Shown: positions 51,568 to 61,336, counted from the stretch's first letter. The stretch is 64,000 nucleotides of DNA from Streptomyces sp. NBC_01142 (GCF_026341125.1 NZ_JAPEOR010000003.1:1-64000), one strand, 5' to 3'. Program-made: numbers and translations. Notes: generated by a model not told the origin, from the letters alone.

Positions 51568-52443
51568 TCAGTCGCCGGACTCGCCCGCGTGAGGGCTCAG
51601 CACATCCGTGCCGACCAGGATGAACAGCACGATTCCGAGCAGCACCCGGTAGATCACGAACGGCATGAAACTCTTCGTCGTGATGAACTTCATGAACCAG
51701 GCGATCACCGCGTAGCCCACCGCGAAGGCAATGATCGTCGCGAAGATCGTCTGCGGCCAGGACACATGCCCGCCCTCGCTCGCGTCCTTCAGTTCGAAGA
51801 CGCCGGAAGCCAGGACGGCAGGGATCGCCAGCAGGAACGAGTAGCGGGCCGCCGCCTCGCGGGTGTAACCCATGAGCAGACCACCGCTGATCGTGGCACC
51901 CGAGCGGGAGACGCCGGGGATCAGCGCCATCGCCTGGCAGAGGCCGTAGATCAGGCCGTCCTTGACGCTCAGCTCCTGGAGGGTCTTGCGCTGCTTGATC
52001 GCGCGGTGCTTGCCGCCGGCCTCGTCGCGCGCGGCCAGCCGGTCGGCGATGCCGAGGACGATGCCCATGACGATCAGAGTGGTGGCGATCAGCCGCAGAT
52101 CACGGAAGGGGCCCTCGATCTGGTCCTTGAACGTGACACCGAGCACGCCGATCGGGATCGATCCGACGATGACGAGCCAGCCCATCTGGGCGTCGTGGTC
52201 GCTGCGCAGCGCCTTGTTCGTGAGCGAGCGGGACCAGGCGGAGACGATCCGCACGATGTCCTTGCGGAAGTAGATGAGAACGGCCGTCTCCGTACCGATC
52301 TGCGTGATCGCGGTGAACGCCGCACCCGGGTCCTCCCAGCCGGCGAAGGCGGCGGTGAGCCGCAGATGCGCACTGGAAGAGATCGGCAGGAACTCGGTCA
52401 GCCCCTGGACGAGCCCGAGGATGAATGATTCGAACCAAGACAT
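51568..52443 (-). CDS. uppP: Undecaprenyl-diphosphatase UppP
   Basis: 291 residues from ATG 52443. BacA/UppP motifs: FILGLVQGLTEFLPISSSAH (glutamate-rich motif with E and S) and ALIPGVSRSGATISGGLLMG (PGVSRSG). Eight membrane segments are predicted. It recycles undecaprenyl pyrophosphate for peptidoglycan and confers bacitracin tolerance when abundant. It stands alone; the nearest gene on the same strand ends 350 bp upstream side. Confidence 0.96.
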   Translation of the reverse strand: MSWFESFILGLVQGLTEFLPISSSAHLRLTAAFAGWEDPGAAFTAITQIGTETAVLIYFRKDIVRIVSAWSRSLTNKALRSDHDAQMGWLVIVGSIPIGVLGVTFKDQIEGPFRDLRLIATTLIVMGIVLGIADRLAARDEAGGKHRAIKQRKTLQELSVKDGLIYGLCQAMALIPGVSRSGATISGGLLMGYTREAAARYSFLLAIPAVLASGVFELKDASEGGHVSWPQTIFATIIAFAVGYAVIAWFMKFITTKSFMPFVIYRVLLGIVLFILVGTDVLSPHAGESGD

Positions 52444-52796
52444 GAAAACTACGCCACCCAAGAGATGATCACGGTCTGACCGGCAAACGCGCGGGTCAGC
52501 AATGAGGTACCGGCTGCCGGTCGGTGCACCGGTGTGCTCATGCGATGGCGCGTGTGGTCGTCGTCATGCTGACCCTTTGCTGACTTGGCTGACGGTCTGT
52601 CAGATGCTCGCGGACTCATGGCGCGTCGCTGTCCCGATCAAGCGCCAGTCGGATGGCAGCGTAGCGTCCCCGGATGACGGGGTATGCCGCGGGCCCTGTG
52701 GGATCTGCCGTGCGGCCCACCGTGATGCGGGGCACCGAGCCCGCCGGGTGCCGTGGACCTTCCCCTCCGTGCCCGCCGGCTGCCGTGGACCTCCCC
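52444..52796. other. Intergenic region between ABC exporter and uppP
   Basis: About 350 bp. It contains two copies of GCCG(C/G)CTGCCGTGGAC-like sequence around 52750-52790 and no gene I can support. It should hold the uppP promoter. Confidence 0.5.
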
Positions 52797-54806
52797 TCAG
52801 CACCCGCCCGATGCCGAGTCCTGCGCCGATGCGGGCCCGCGCTGCGAGGGGAGCGTCGGCGCTTCCACGGCGTACTGCGCCGCCTGGATCCGGTACAGGT
52901 CGCGGAAGACCTTCGGTCCGGTCACCTCGTCGGACAGCAGGTCGGCGAACGAGCCGGATTCCACGACTCGGCCGTGCTCAAGGACGTGGATCAGGTCCGC
53001 GGCCCTGACCGATCCGAGCCGGTGGGTGATGAGGATGACGGTCTGCCCCGCGTCGGCGAGGGTGCGGATCTGCTCGAAGAGCTGCTGCTCCGCCTTCGCG
53101 TCGAGTGCCGAGGTGGGCTCGTCGACGATGAGGATCTGCCCGGAGCGGTAGTGCGCGCGGCCGAGGCCCAGGCGTTGCCACTCACCTCCGGAGAGCTGAT
53201 GGCCGCCCTTGTAGCCGCGGGCGAGGAGGGTCTGCCGGCCGCGCGGCAGCTCCTCGAGCAGCTCGTCGGCGCCCGCGTACGCGACGGCCCGGTCCAGACG
53301 GTCCTGACTCACCGGTGCCTCGGGGCGTCCGATGCTGATGTTCACTGCCGCGGTGAAGGGCCAGTGGTAGAAGTCCTGGCCCACCATCGCGACGCGGGAG
53401 ACCAGCTCCTGCCGGTCGGCTTCCGCGGCGTCGACGTCGTCCCACAGGATGCAGCCCGAGTCGGGTCGGTAGAGCCCGCACAAGAGCTTGACCAGGGTGC
53501 TTTTGCCGCTGCCGTTCTCCCCGACGAGCGCGACGATCTTCCCGGTGGGGATGGTCAGACTGGCTCCGTCCAGTGCCCTCTTGTTGTCCTTGCCCTGGTA
53601 GGTGAAGACGACATCCTCGAAGCGGATCACGCGTGGTCGGGCGGGCAGCGGCAGTCCGCCCACCGGGATGGCCCGCTGGGCGGCCTCTTCGCAGAGCCGG
53701 TGCAGATCACCGACGAACAGGCTCTCCTCGTGCAGGTAGTTGATCTGGAGCACCAGGTTCTCGAGGCTGGAGGAGCCGCTGCGGATGGCGAGCACCGCTG
53801 TGCCGCCGACGGAGAGAGCCATCGCCCCGGTCCACAGCAGGCCGCCGAGCGTGGCATAGGCGGCAGCCGCCGCGACCCCGGTCCAGCCGGCCGCGATCAG
53901 GCCCGTACGGGCGGCGAGCCGGGCCAGCCTCTGCTGTTCCGCCTCCTGCGACTCGGACATGGCCCGGAAGTGGTGGAGGAGAAACGGCCCGACGTTGTGT
54001 ACGCGGATTTCGGGAGCCGCCTCGGGGGAGATCAGTAAGCGGCCGATGAGCTGCCCGGCCCGCGAGTGCTGCACCCAGATGTGGAAGGACAGGTACCGGC
54101 GACGTGCGACGGACAGGGCCGCCCATGCGCTGGGCAGTGTCATGGCGACGAGCAGCGGCAGCAGCAGGGGATGCAGTACGGCGAGAACACCGGCCGCGGC
54201 GACCAGTGACAGCACGGCATTGATGACGTTCGTGCAGTACGTCACCATCCGGCGGGCGGAGCCTGAGCCGTACGAGGCGCTGTCGAGGAGCTTGTGGAAC
54301 TCGTCGTCCTCCACCGCCTCCAGCTCCACCTTCGCGGTGTGCGTCAAGTAGCGCTCGGTGGCCACCCGCTCGACCTTCGGTTCGAGTTGTCCGGTGCCGG
54401 CCGTGGACAGGGCCCCCAGCACCGCGCCGATGAGCGCGGCGACACCGGCGACGGCCAGCGCCGGTCCGGCCGCGGTGAGGCGCTCGGCGGTGCTGCCCTT
54501 GTCGAGGAGATGGGCGAGGATCCGGTTCACGGCGATGAGGCCGGCCGCCTGACTGATCCCGCGGCCGATCTCCGCGCACGCCACAAGGCGCAGGGCCGAC
54601 TTGTCCGCCTCCCACGCCAACTGGACGGTGATACCGATCAGACGCGGGAGCCGCGACACCATCGACCGCAGGTTCAGCTGCAGAAACGCGTCCTCGTGTT
54701 TGTTCCAGCCCATGTCGTAGCGCAGGGGGCCGCCGAAGAGCAGCTGCTCGGACTCGGAGGGCTCGGCGTGCGGTGTCTCGTCGGTACGGGGGGTGCGCTT
54801 GGGCAT
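52797..54806 (-). CDS. ABC exporter with fused membrane and ATPase domains
   Basis: 669 residues from ATG 54806 (GACAGGAG upstream). Residues 30-360 form a type I exporter membrane domain with six segments, and residues 400-640 the ATPase: Walker A GENGSGKST, signature LSGGEWQRLGLGR, Walker B ILIVDEPTSALDAKAEQQ and switch ITHRLG. It exports an unknown compound as a homodimer, or with a partner elsewhere. Some streptomycete relatives sit in peptide antibiotic clusters, but no biosynthetic gene is next to it here. Confidence 0.92.
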   Translation of the reverse strand: MPKRTPRTDETPHAEPSESEQLLFGGPLRYDMGWNKHEDAFLQLNLRSMVSRLPRLIGITVQLAWEADKSALRLVACAEIGRGISQAAGLIAVNRILAHLLDKGSTAERLTAAGPALAVAGVAALIGAVLGALSTAGTGQLEPKVERVATERYLTHTAKVELEAVEDDEFHKLLDSASYGSGSARRMVTYCTNVINAVLSLVAAAGVLAVLHPLLLPLLVAMTLPSAWAALSVARRRYLSFHIWVQHSRAGQLIGRLLISPEAAPEIRVHNVGPFLLHHFRAMSESQEAEQQRLARLAARTGLIAAGWTGVAAAAAYATLGGLLWTGAMALSVGGTAVLAIRSGSSSLENLVLQINYLHEESLFVGDLHRLCEEAAQRAIPVGGLPLPARPRVIRFEDVVFTYQGKDNKRALDGASLTIPTGKIVALVGENGSGKSTLVKLLCGLYRPDSGCILWDDVDAAEADRQELVSRVAMVGQDFYHWPFTAAVNISIGRPEAPVSQDRLDRAVAYAGADELLEELPRGRQTLLARGYKGGHQLSGGEWQRLGLGRAHYRSGQILIVDEPTSALDAKAEQQLFEQIRTLADAGQTVILITHRLGSVRAADLIHVLEHGRVVESGSFADLLSDEVTGPKVFRDLYRIQAAQYAVEAPTLPSQRGPASAQDSASGGC

Positions 54807-55034
54807 GGGCGCTCCTGTCGCAGACCGGGGGTGCGGGGCCAACGGTCGTAGAACGCCCTTGATCGCCGCCTCGTCACGGGGAGCGAGGGGCTATTTCCCG
54901 TACGACAGTTCGATCTCGAGGGGGCGGCTCAATAGGCGTACGCGCGCGGCGCAGGGCGGATCAGGCCCAGGCAGGCGGGATCAGGCGGTGCAGAGGTACC
55001 ACGCGGCGCGGAGGGATCACGCGACGCGGCGGGA

Positions 55035-55742
55035 TCAGCGGTCGCGCATGTGGTGACGCTTGCGCCAGGCGACCACGGCCGCGGCGAGACCGGTCACCAC
55101 GATGAAGCCCATCGCGATCAGAAACGCGGGCGACGTCGGGGAACCCGCCCGGCTGCCCGCCACCACATACGCCGCCGTGTTCGGGATCGACCCCAGACCC
55201 GTCGCCAGCAGAAAGGGCACATAGCCCATACGGGAGACGGCCGCGCAGTAGTTGGCCGCGGCGAACGGCACTCCCGGGAAGAGCCTGATCGCCAGCATCG
55301 AGCGGAAGCCGTGCCGGCTCAGCTGACCGTCGGCCGCCTTCAGCCAGCGGCCCCGCAGCAGCGGCCGCAGTGCGTCCTGGCCCAGCACCCGGCCGAGAGT
55401 GAACGCGATGCCCGCACCCAGCACCGTCCCGGCGATCGCCGAGACCAGACCGGCCTGCGAGCCGAAGAGCGCCCCCGCCGCCAGATTCAGCAGCGGACGC
55501 GGAACGAACGCCGCGGTGCACACCCCGTACCCGACACCGAACAGGACCACGGCCGCCGCACCGCCGCTCAGCTGTGGCGGCCAGCCGGCAGACAGCAGCC
55601 GCTGCGGTTCGTACAGCACCACCATGACCGCCGCCGACGCCAGCACCATCACAAGCAGCGACAACCGGGACCAGGGCGAGAACAGTGCCCTGGAACAGCG
55701 GATGGCGAGGCCGGAGGCGGGCCTGGGGACGGGGTCGAGCAT
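55035..55742 (-). CDS. TVP38/TMEM64-family membrane protein
   Basis: 235 residues with about six membrane segments. The VTT/SNARE-associated core reads RPLLNLAAGALFGSQAGLVS, AIAGTVLGAGIAFTLGRVLG and RLFPGVPFAAANYCAAVSRM, followed by FLLATGLGSIPNTAAYVVAG. Family members are related to DedA and act in lipid scrambling or flipping. The window has a DedA protein as well (60608). Short GGCGGGATCA-type repeats lie just past its end (54958-55030). Confidence 0.9.
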   Translation of the reverse strand: MLDPVPRPASGLAIRCSRALFSPWSRLSLLVMVLASAAVMVVLYEPQRLLSAGWPPQLSGGAAAVVLFGVGYGVCTAAFVPRPLLNLAAGALFGSQAGLVSAIAGTVLGAGIAFTLGRVLGQDALRPLLRGRWLKAADGQLSRHGFRSMLAIRLFPGVPFAAANYCAAVSRMGYVPFLLATGLGSIPNTAAYVVAGSRAGSPTSPAFLIAMGFIVVTGLAAAVVAWRKRHHMRDR

Positions 55743-55791
55743 CCGGGGAGACTAACCGACAGACAGGTGTGATCGCCGTAATGTGAGCCGC

Positions 55792-56489
55792 ATGCCCCCT
55801 GCCGTCCCGCGCAGCGATCTCGCCGACACCGTCATGGAACGGCTCACCGCCGTGTACCCCACCGGAGCCGACCCGACGCGCGCCACCCGGGCCAGGGCAT
55901 ACATGAAGGACGTCGCCCCCTTCCTCGGTATCCCCACCCCCGCCCGCCGCGCCTTGCCCGCACCGTCCTCACGGGCACCCCGCGCCCCGACGAGGTGGAC
56001 TGCGCGGCCGTCGCCCTGCGTTGCTGGGCTCTGCCCGAGCGCGAGTACCAGTACTTCGCCGTCGACTATCTGCGCCGCCATGCGGGGCGCTGCTCGTCGG
56101 GCTTCCTCCCCGTGGCCCACCGGCTCGTTGTCACCGTCCCCTGGTGGGACACGGTCGACCTGCTCGCCGCGCATGTCGTCGGCCCCCTGGTGGCCGCCGA
56201 CCCGGAACTGAAGTCCGACATGGACGCCTGGATCGAGGACGAGAACCTGTGGGTCGCGCGCACCGCGCTGCTCCACCATCTCCGCTACAAGGACGCGACC
56301 GACACCGGGCGGCTCTTCGGCTACTGCCTGCGCCAGGCCGCCCACCCCGACTTCTTCATCCGCAAGGCGATCGGCTGGAGCCTGCGCGAGTACGCCAGGA
56401 CCGATCCGGACGCGGTACGCGACTTCGTCGACGGTGCCCGCGACCGGCTCGCGCCGCTGTCCGTACGAGAAGCGCTCAAGCATCTGTGA
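55792..56489 (+). pseudogene. AlkD-like DNA alkylation repair protein, frameshifted
   Basis: The first frame reads from ATG 55792 (DLADTVMERLTAVYPTGADP, AYMKDVAPFLGIPTPARR) and then leaves the family. The neighbouring frame continues it from about 55953 (LARTVLTGTPRPDEVDCAAV, ALPEREYQYFAVDYLRRHAG) to the stop at 56489 with the AlkD-type end [20 protein letters not shown]. One base is missing near 55945-55955 in a run of CGCC repeats. As written the gene is broken; a sequencing error in this GC-rich run is possible because the rest is well preserved. AlkD removes alkylated bases from DNA. Confidence 0.85.
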
Positions 56490-56555
56490 CCCGCTGAACT
56501 CCCGCACACGGAAAACCATTCGACGCGGCCATGCCGGTCGGCGATCATCGACGAC

Positions 56556-56678
56556 ATGTTCCGGTACGCCTTCCTCGCAGCGCCGTCCGCAGTCGCGGAC
56601 GCGCCGAAGGCTGCCGCATTCCCCGCAGCGGCCGCAGCCGCCGCTGTCGCAGCGCCCGTCGACGGCGCCCGAAGCTGA
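56556..56678 (+). CDS. Short alanine-rich frame upstream of tuf, possible leader
   Basis: 40 codons from ATG 56556 ([20 protein letters not shown], then an Ala run and VDGARS). No strong ribosome binding site. It ends 91 bp before the EF-Tu start, ahead of alternative hairpins. It could be a leader peptide sensing translation state, or chance. Confidence 0.3.
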   Translation: MFRYAFLAAPSAVADAPKAAAFPAAAAAAAVAAPVDGARS

Positions 56679-56698
56679 CCCTTCCCGGATCGTCCGGC

Positions 56699-56737
56699 GG
56701 ACCCCACAGGGGGAGGGTCGGCAAGGACCAGGGGTCC
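56699..56737 (+). promoter_or_regulatory. Mutually exclusive stems upstream of the EF-Tu gene
   Basis: GGGGTCC (56731-56737) can pair with GGACCCC (56699-56705) or, in part, with GGACC (56725-56729) as a tight hairpin with AGG loop. The two pairings exclude each other, an attenuator-like layout 32 bp before the ATG. Confidence 0.35.
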
Positions 56738-56769
56738 CCATCACGCTTCGAGATCCGAGGAAGAAAGCC

Positions 56770-57954
56770 ATGCCCAAGACGGCATACGTGCGCACCAAGC
56801 CGCACCTCAACATCGGCACCATGGGCCACGTCGACCACGGCAAGACCACACTGACCGCCGCCATCACCAAGGTCCTCAGCGAGCGCACCGGCAGCGGTAC
56901 CTCCTACGTTTCGTTCGACCGGATCGACCGGGCGCCGGAGGAGGCGCAGCGGGGCATCACCATCAACATCGCGCACGTCGAGTACGAGACCGACACCCGC
57001 CACTACGCGCATGTCGACATGCCGGGCCACGCCGACTACGTCAAGAACATGGTCACCGGAGCCGCGCAGCTGGACGGGGCGATCCTCGTCGTCTCCGCGC
57101 TCGACGGGGTCATGCCGCAGACCGCCGAGCACGTCCTGCTCGCCCGCCAGGTGGGCGTCGACCACATTGTCGTCGCCCTCAACAAGGCGGACGCGGGAGA
57201 CGACGAGCTCACCGACCTGGTGGAGCTCGAAGTCCGGGAGCTGCTGACCGCCCATGGCTACGGCGGGGACGCCGCCCCGGTCATCAGGGTCTCCGGCCTG
57301 AAAGCGCTGGAGGGCGACCCACGCTGGACCGCTGCCGTCGAGGCACTGCTCGACGCCGTCGACACCTATGTGCCCATGCCCGTCAGGTACACGGACGCTC
57401 CGTTCCTGCTGCCGGTGGAGAACGTGCTCACCATCACCGGCCGCGGCACGGTCGTCACCGGTGCGATCGAGCGCGGCAGTGTCCGTGTCGGCGACCGCGT
57501 GCAGGTCCTGGGCGCGGACGGCGATCCGCAGACCAGCACCGTCACCGGCCTGGAGACCTTCGGCAAGCCGATGGAGTGCGCGGAGGCCGGCGACAACGTC
57601 GCACTGCTGCTGCGCGGTATGGCGCGTGACGCCGTGCGCCGCGGCCATGTGGTGGCGGCACCCGGCAGCGTCGTACCCAGCCGGCGCTTCACCGCGCAGG
57701 TGTACGTCCTCTCGGGCCGGGAGGGCGGGCGTACGACCCCGGTCTCCACCGGGTACCGGCCGCAGTTCTACATCCGCACCGCGGATGTCGTCGGAGACAT
57801 CGACCTCGGCGATGCGGCCGTCGCACGCCCCGGCGAGACGGTCACCATGACCGTCGAACTCGGCCGTGACGTACCGCTCGAGACCGGCCTCGGCTTCGCG
57901 ATCCGCGAGGGCGGCCGCACCGTCGGCGCGGGCACGGTCACCGCGCTGGTCTGA
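56770..57954 (+). CDS. tuf3: Divergent elongation factor Tu (EF-Tu3-like)
   Basis: 394 residues from ATG 56770 with GAGGAAG upstream. All three EF-Tu domains and GTPase motifs are present: GHVDHGKT (18-25 region), DMPGHADY (the usual DCPGH has Met for Cys), NKAD and SGLKA (usual SALKA). Domain II ([16 protein letters not shown]) and III ([15 protein letters not shown]) are complete. Many positions conserved in housekeeping EF-Tu1 differ, as in the third tuf genes of some streptomycetes; EF-Tu3 of S. ramocissimus has been reported resistant to EF-Tu antibiotics. It stands alone, not in a str operon. A strong terminator follows. Confidence 0.9.
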   Translation: MPKTAYVRTKPHLNIGTMGHVDHGKTTLTAAITKVLSERTGSGTSYVSFDRIDRAPEEAQRGITINIAHVEYETDTRHYAHVDMPGHADYVKNMVTGAAQLDGAILVVSALDGVMPQTAEHVLLARQVGVDHIVVALNKADAGDDELTDLVELEVRELLTAHGYGGDAAPVIRVSGLKALEGDPRWTAAVEALLDAVDTYVPMPVRYTDAPFLLPVENVLTITGRGTVVTGAIERGSVRVGDRVQVLGADGDPQTSTVTGLETFGKPMECAEAGDNVALLLRGMARDAVRRGHVVAAPGSVVPSRRFTAQVYVLSGREGGRTTPVSTGYRPQFYIRTADVVGDIDLGDAAVARPGETVTMTVELGRDVPLETGLGFAIREGGRTVGAGTVTALV

Positions 57955-57976
57955 CCACCGGCGCGGCGCCCCGGTT

Positions 57977-58013
57977 CCGGCCGGCCTCCCGTACCCCACG
58001 GGAGGCCGGCCGG
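57977..58013 (+). terminator. Terminator after the EF-Tu gene
   Basis: CCGGCCGGCCTCCCGT (57977-57992) pairs perfectly over 16 bp with ACGGGAGGCCGGCCGG (57998-58013), loop ACCCC. Confidence 0.88.
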
Positions 58014-58043
58014 GGCTCGTCGGAGTCCGGGCACAATGGGACG

Positions 58044-58889
58044 GTGAACGAGCAGATACCCGTCATCCGCGACGTCGACGGCGGCACCGCCAAGCTCATG
58101 CCGGACGTGGACCGGGAACGGGCATGGCTGCTGACCGTCGACGGCGCGCCCCAGTCGTACGTCGACCTCGACGCGCCCACGCATCTGGAGTTCGAGTACG
58201 TACGCAGGCTCGCCCATGTCGTCGACTGTGCAGCGGACGAAGGCGCGCCGCTGGATGTGCTGCACCTCGGGGGCGGCGCGCTGACCCTGCCCCGCTATGT
58301 GGCCGCGACCCGCCCCGGATCGCGCCAGGAGGTGGCAGAGGCGGACCGGGGCCTGCTGGCACTGGTCACCGAGCAACTGCCGCTGCCCGACGGCTCCGGC
58401 GTCCAGGTGCACGGCACGGACGCCCGCGCCTGGGTCGAGTCGGCTCCGGCGGATTCGGCGGATGTGCTCATCGCCGACGTCTTCGGCGGCTCGCGGGTGC
58501 CCGCCCATCTGACCTCGGTGGCCTACGCGCGGGCGGCGGAGCGGGTGCTGCGGCCCGAAGGGATCTACGCGGCCAACCTCGCCGACGGCGCGCCCTTCAC
58601 CTTCCTCCGCTCCCAACTGGCCACCTTCGCCGAGGTGTTCGAGTATCTGGCGATCATCGCCGAACCGGCCGTACTGCGCGGTCGGCGCTTCGGCAACGCG
58701 GTGCTGCTCGCCTCGCACGCTCCGCTCGACACTGCCGCCCTGGCCCGCCGTACCGCCTCCGACACCTTCCCCGCACGGGTTGAGCACGGCCCGCCGCTGG
58801 CGCGGCTCATCGGGGATGCGAAGGCGGTACGCGACGAGGACGCGGTGGCCTCACCCGAGCCACCCGACGGCGCCTTCAGCGTCGGCTGA
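58044..58889 (+). CDS. Spermidine synthase-like methyltransferase-fold protein
   Basis: 281 residues from GTG 58044. Features of the polyamine synthase group: APQSYVDLDAPTHLEFEYVR, DVLHLGGGALTLPRYVAATR (SAM-like loop), and VLIADVFGGSRVPAHLTSVA in place of the aspartate-rich catalytic loop. The match to true spermidine synthases is partial, and many actinobacterial relatives are of unknown substrate. It is read in the same direction as the EF-Tu gene but beyond its terminator. Confidence 0.83.
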   Translation: MNEQIPVIRDVDGGTAKLMPDVDRERAWLLTVDGAPQSYVDLDAPTHLEFEYVRRLAHVVDCAADEGAPLDVLHLGGGALTLPRYVAATRPGSRQEVAEADRGLLALVTEQLPLPDGSGVQVHGTDARAWVESAPADSADVLIADVFGGSRVPAHLTSVAYARAAERVLRPEGIYAANLADGAPFTFLRSQLATFAEVFEYLAIIAEPAVLRGRRFGNAVLLASHAPLDTAALARRTASDTFPARVEHGPPLARLIGDAKAVRDEDAVASPEPPDGAFSVG

Positions 58890-58956
58890 GGGCGCGGACC
58901 TTTCGAGCGGCTCCGGTCGGCCTCCGGTCGGTCTCCGGGCTCGGGGGCCGGGCGCC

Positions 58957-59964
58957 TCAAGAACCGCCGGAACCCTCGGCGAGCCGCACTGTGCCCAGGA
59001 TCTTCTGGATGGTTGCGTCCGGGAGCTCGTCCTTGATGCCGGTGTTGGCGTAGAGGACCCACGACTTGAAGTCGCCCTCGGGGTTCTTGAAGGAGAAGGC
59101 GATCGACTTACCGTCGGTGGAGCACTTGTCCTCCTTCTTGACGCCGAGCGCGGTGGCCGTCGCGACACTGCCCTGAAGACCGGACTTGGTGGTGTACGGC
59201 TGCGCCTTGGTGATCTTGACCGTGCCCTTGGGTTCCTTCTGGGCGTATCCGGCCCAGACCCAGTTCCCGGCCTCGTTGTAGGCGGCCGTGTCGGCGTCCT
59301 TCGCGCCCTTGCCGCCCTTGGTGCCGACCGTGCTCAGGCCCGAGTCCTCTGCCTTGCCGTCCTTGTCACCGTCGACCGAGCACCACTTGCTCTTGTAGTG
59401 CGCCGGGGCCGACATGCCGACGACGAGCGTGCCGTCGCCCGCCTTCTCGTCCTCGAAGCCGACGCCCACACCGGTACCGGCGACCTCCCACTCCGGAGGG
59501 ACGTCGAACTGCGTGCCGTGCTGGGGATTGGTGACGACCTTCCAGCCCGCGATGGTCGGCTCGGTGGTGCCGCCGCCGCGCGGGTTCTCGGCCGGAGCCG
59601 AGGTGGAAGCGCTGGGCTTCTTTGTCGGCTTCTGCGAGGAGTTGACCTTGCTGCCCTCGTCAGAGGTGCCCTTGTCGTCGTCCTTGAGTACCAGGACGCC
59701 AGTGATCACCGCAGCCGCGACGACGGCCGTGGCCGCGACGATCGCGACGATGGTCGTCTTCTTCTTGTCGTCCTGCGGCGGCTGGGGCCCACCGGGCGGC
59801 TGCCCGGGCACGGCGTACTGCGGCGCGGTCGGCTGCTGGTAGGGGTTGGGCTGCTGGCACCCCGGCTGCTGATACGGATTCGGCTGTTGGTAACCCGGCT
59901 GCTGGTACGGGTTCTGATCCTGCGGGTTCTGCTCGCCCCCGGGCGGCTGCTGTCCTGGCCACAT
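58957..59964 (-). CDS. Proline/glutamine-rich membrane-anchored hypothetical protein
   Basis: 335 residues from ATG 59964. The first 65 residues are PQ-rich with NPYQQPG/CQQPNPYQQ repeats, then one membrane helix (TTIVAIVAATAVVAAAVITG, about 70-90) and an outer domain of about 240 residues after a serine and threonine linker. The architecture (cytoplasmic low-complexity tail, single helix, extracellular domain) is common among Streptomyces surface proteins without known function. The outer domain has a WKVVTNPQHGTQFDVPPEW segment and two cysteines (C near KWCSVDGD and DKCSTDGK) that may pair. Confidence 0.82.
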   Translation of the reverse strand: MWPGQQPPGGEQNPQDQNPYQQPGYQQPNPYQQPGCQQPNPYQQPTAPQYAVPGQPPGGPQPPQDDKKKTTIVAIVAATAVVAAAVITGVLVLKDDDKGTSDEGSKVNSSQKPTKKPSASTSAPAENPRGGGTTEPTIAGWKVVTNPQHGTQFDVPPEWEVAGTGVGVGFEDEKAGDGTLVVGMSAPAHYKSKWCSVDGDKDGKAEDSGLSTVGTKGGKGAKDADTAAYNEAGNWVWAGYAQKEPKGTVKITKAQPYTTKSGLQGSVATATALGVKKEDKCSTDGKSIAFSFKNPEGDFKSWVLYANTGIKDELPDATIQKILGTVRLAEGSGGS

Positions 59965-60058
59965 GGCGAGTAACGATAGAGGTGTGGCGTTCCGCATGCC
60001 ACGCCCGCCCCCCGTCGGGGATGGCCAAGCGGGCTACTCGTGGGTAACATCGCATCCC

Positions 60059-60511
60059 ATGAGCGCTGATCAGATGTCCGTCGGCGAGATGCTCGCCGCC
60101 ACGGTTCCCATGGCCAGGACCCTCAACCTGGAGTTCCTGGAGACCACCGCAGACCGTGCTGTCGTCCGTATGCCGGACCAGTCCGACTTCCACAACCACG
60201 TCGGCGGCCCGCACGCCGGCGCGATGTTCACGCTCGCCGAGACCGCGAGCGGCGCCATCGTCATAGCCGCCTTCGGCGACCAGATGACCCGGGCCGTGCC
60301 GCTCGCTGTCAAGGCGGAAATCGGCTACAAGAAGCTGGCGATGGGCGTCGTCACGGCGACCGCCACCCTCGGCCGGCCGATCGCGGACGTCGTCGCGGAG
60401 CTGGACGCGGGCGAGCGCCCGGAGTTCCCCGTCGTCATCGCCATCCAGCGCGAGGACGGCGCGGTGACCGGAGAGATGACCATCGTCTGGACGCTGCGCC
60501 CCAACGCCTGA
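60059..60511 (+). CDS. Hotdog-fold thioesterase (DUF4442/PaaI-like)
   Basis: 150 residues from ATG 60059. Hotdog motifs: VVRMPDQSDFHNHVGGPHAG, AMFTLAETASGAIVIAAFGD and VKAEIGYKKLAMGVVTATAT. The HNHVGGPHAG segment corresponds to the acyl-CoA thioesterase active-site loop. It probably hydrolyses acyl-CoA or is a non-catalytic relative. Downstream DedA gene follows on the same strand after 96 bp. Confidence 0.87.
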   Translation: MSADQMSVGEMLAATVPMARTLNLEFLETTADRAVVRMPDQSDFHNHVGGPHAGAMFTLAETASGAIVIAAFGDQMTRAVPLAVKAEIGYKKLAMGVVTATATLGRPIADVVAELDAGERPEFPVVIAIQREDGAVTGEMTIVWTLRPNA

Positions 60512-60607
60512 GCACCGCCGGGCCCGACGACGACCAGGTAGGCTGCCCGGCGTGCGCCGAAGGGGGCGCGCGCCGGGCAGTGGCTACAGCGAAATTCGGG
60601 AGCGGCG

Positions 60608-61264
60608 TTGCACGTCCAGGAGTGGCTCGAGACCGTCCCTGCGGTCAGTATCTATCTCCTGGTGGGGGTGGTCATCGGGCTCGAGAGTCTGGGCATCCCG
60701 CTGCCGGGGGAGATCGTCCTCGTCAGCTCGGCGCTGCTGGCCTCCCAGCACGGGGACATCAATCCGTACATCCTCGGCGCCAGCGCGACGGCCGGCGCGA
60801 TCATCGGCGACTCGATCGGCTACGCCATCGGGCGCAAGGGCGGCAGACCGCTGCTTGCCTGGCTGGGCAAGAAGTTCCCCAAACACTTCGGTGACGCGCA
60901 GATCGCCATGGCGGAGCGGTCGTTCGAGAAGTGGGGCATGTGGGCGGTCTTCTTCGGCCGCTTCGTCGCGCTGCTCCGGATCTTCGCCGGGCCGCTCGCG
61001 GGCGTACTGCACATGCCGTACTGGAAGTTCCTGATCGCCAACGTCTTCGGCGGAATCCTCTGGGCCGGCGGCACGACCGCCGTCATCTACTCCGTCGGCG
61101 TGGTCGCCGAGGCCTGGCTCAAGCGGTTCTCCTGGCTGGGACTGGTCCTCGCCGTGCTGATCGGAGTCACCTCGATGCTGGTGCTGAAGAGCCGCGCCAA
61201 GAAGGCGGCCGCGGAGGTAAAGGACCGTTCCGAGGCGGCCGAGCCCGTGCCCGTCGCCGACTGA
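60608..61264 (+). CDS. DedA-family membrane protein
   Basis: 218 residues from TTG 60608, preceded by GGGAGCGG. Core motifs: GIPLPGEIVLVSSALLASQH, GASATAGAIIGDSIGYAIGR, FFGRFVALLRIFAGPLAGVL (the arginine-containing FGRF motif) and GGILWAGGTTAVIYSVG. DedA proteins support membrane lipid flipping, cell division and envelope stress tolerance. About five membrane segments are seen and a charged tail. Confidence 0.92.
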   Translation: MHVQEWLETVPAVSIYLLVGVVIGLESLGIPLPGEIVLVSSALLASQHGDINPYILGASATAGAIIGDSIGYAIGRKGGRPLLAWLGKKFPKHFGDAQIAMAERSFEKWGMWAVFFGRFVALLRIFAGPLAGVLHMPYWKFLIANVFGGILWAGGTTAVIYSVGVVAEAWLKRFSWLGLVLAVLIGVTSMLVLKSRAKKAAAEVKDRSEAAEPVPVAD

Positions 61265-61336
61265 CCGACTCGGCGCACCGGCGTGGTGCGGCGCCGCGCG
61301 GAGCAGGGGTCGAAAGGCTGAAGAGGAGAGACGGCG

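Noticed and set aside
52797..54806. Antibiotic biosynthetic cluster around the ABC exporter
   Set aside because: Neighbours are uppP, TVP38 and repair or translation genes; no biosynthetic enzyme or precursor peptide was found.
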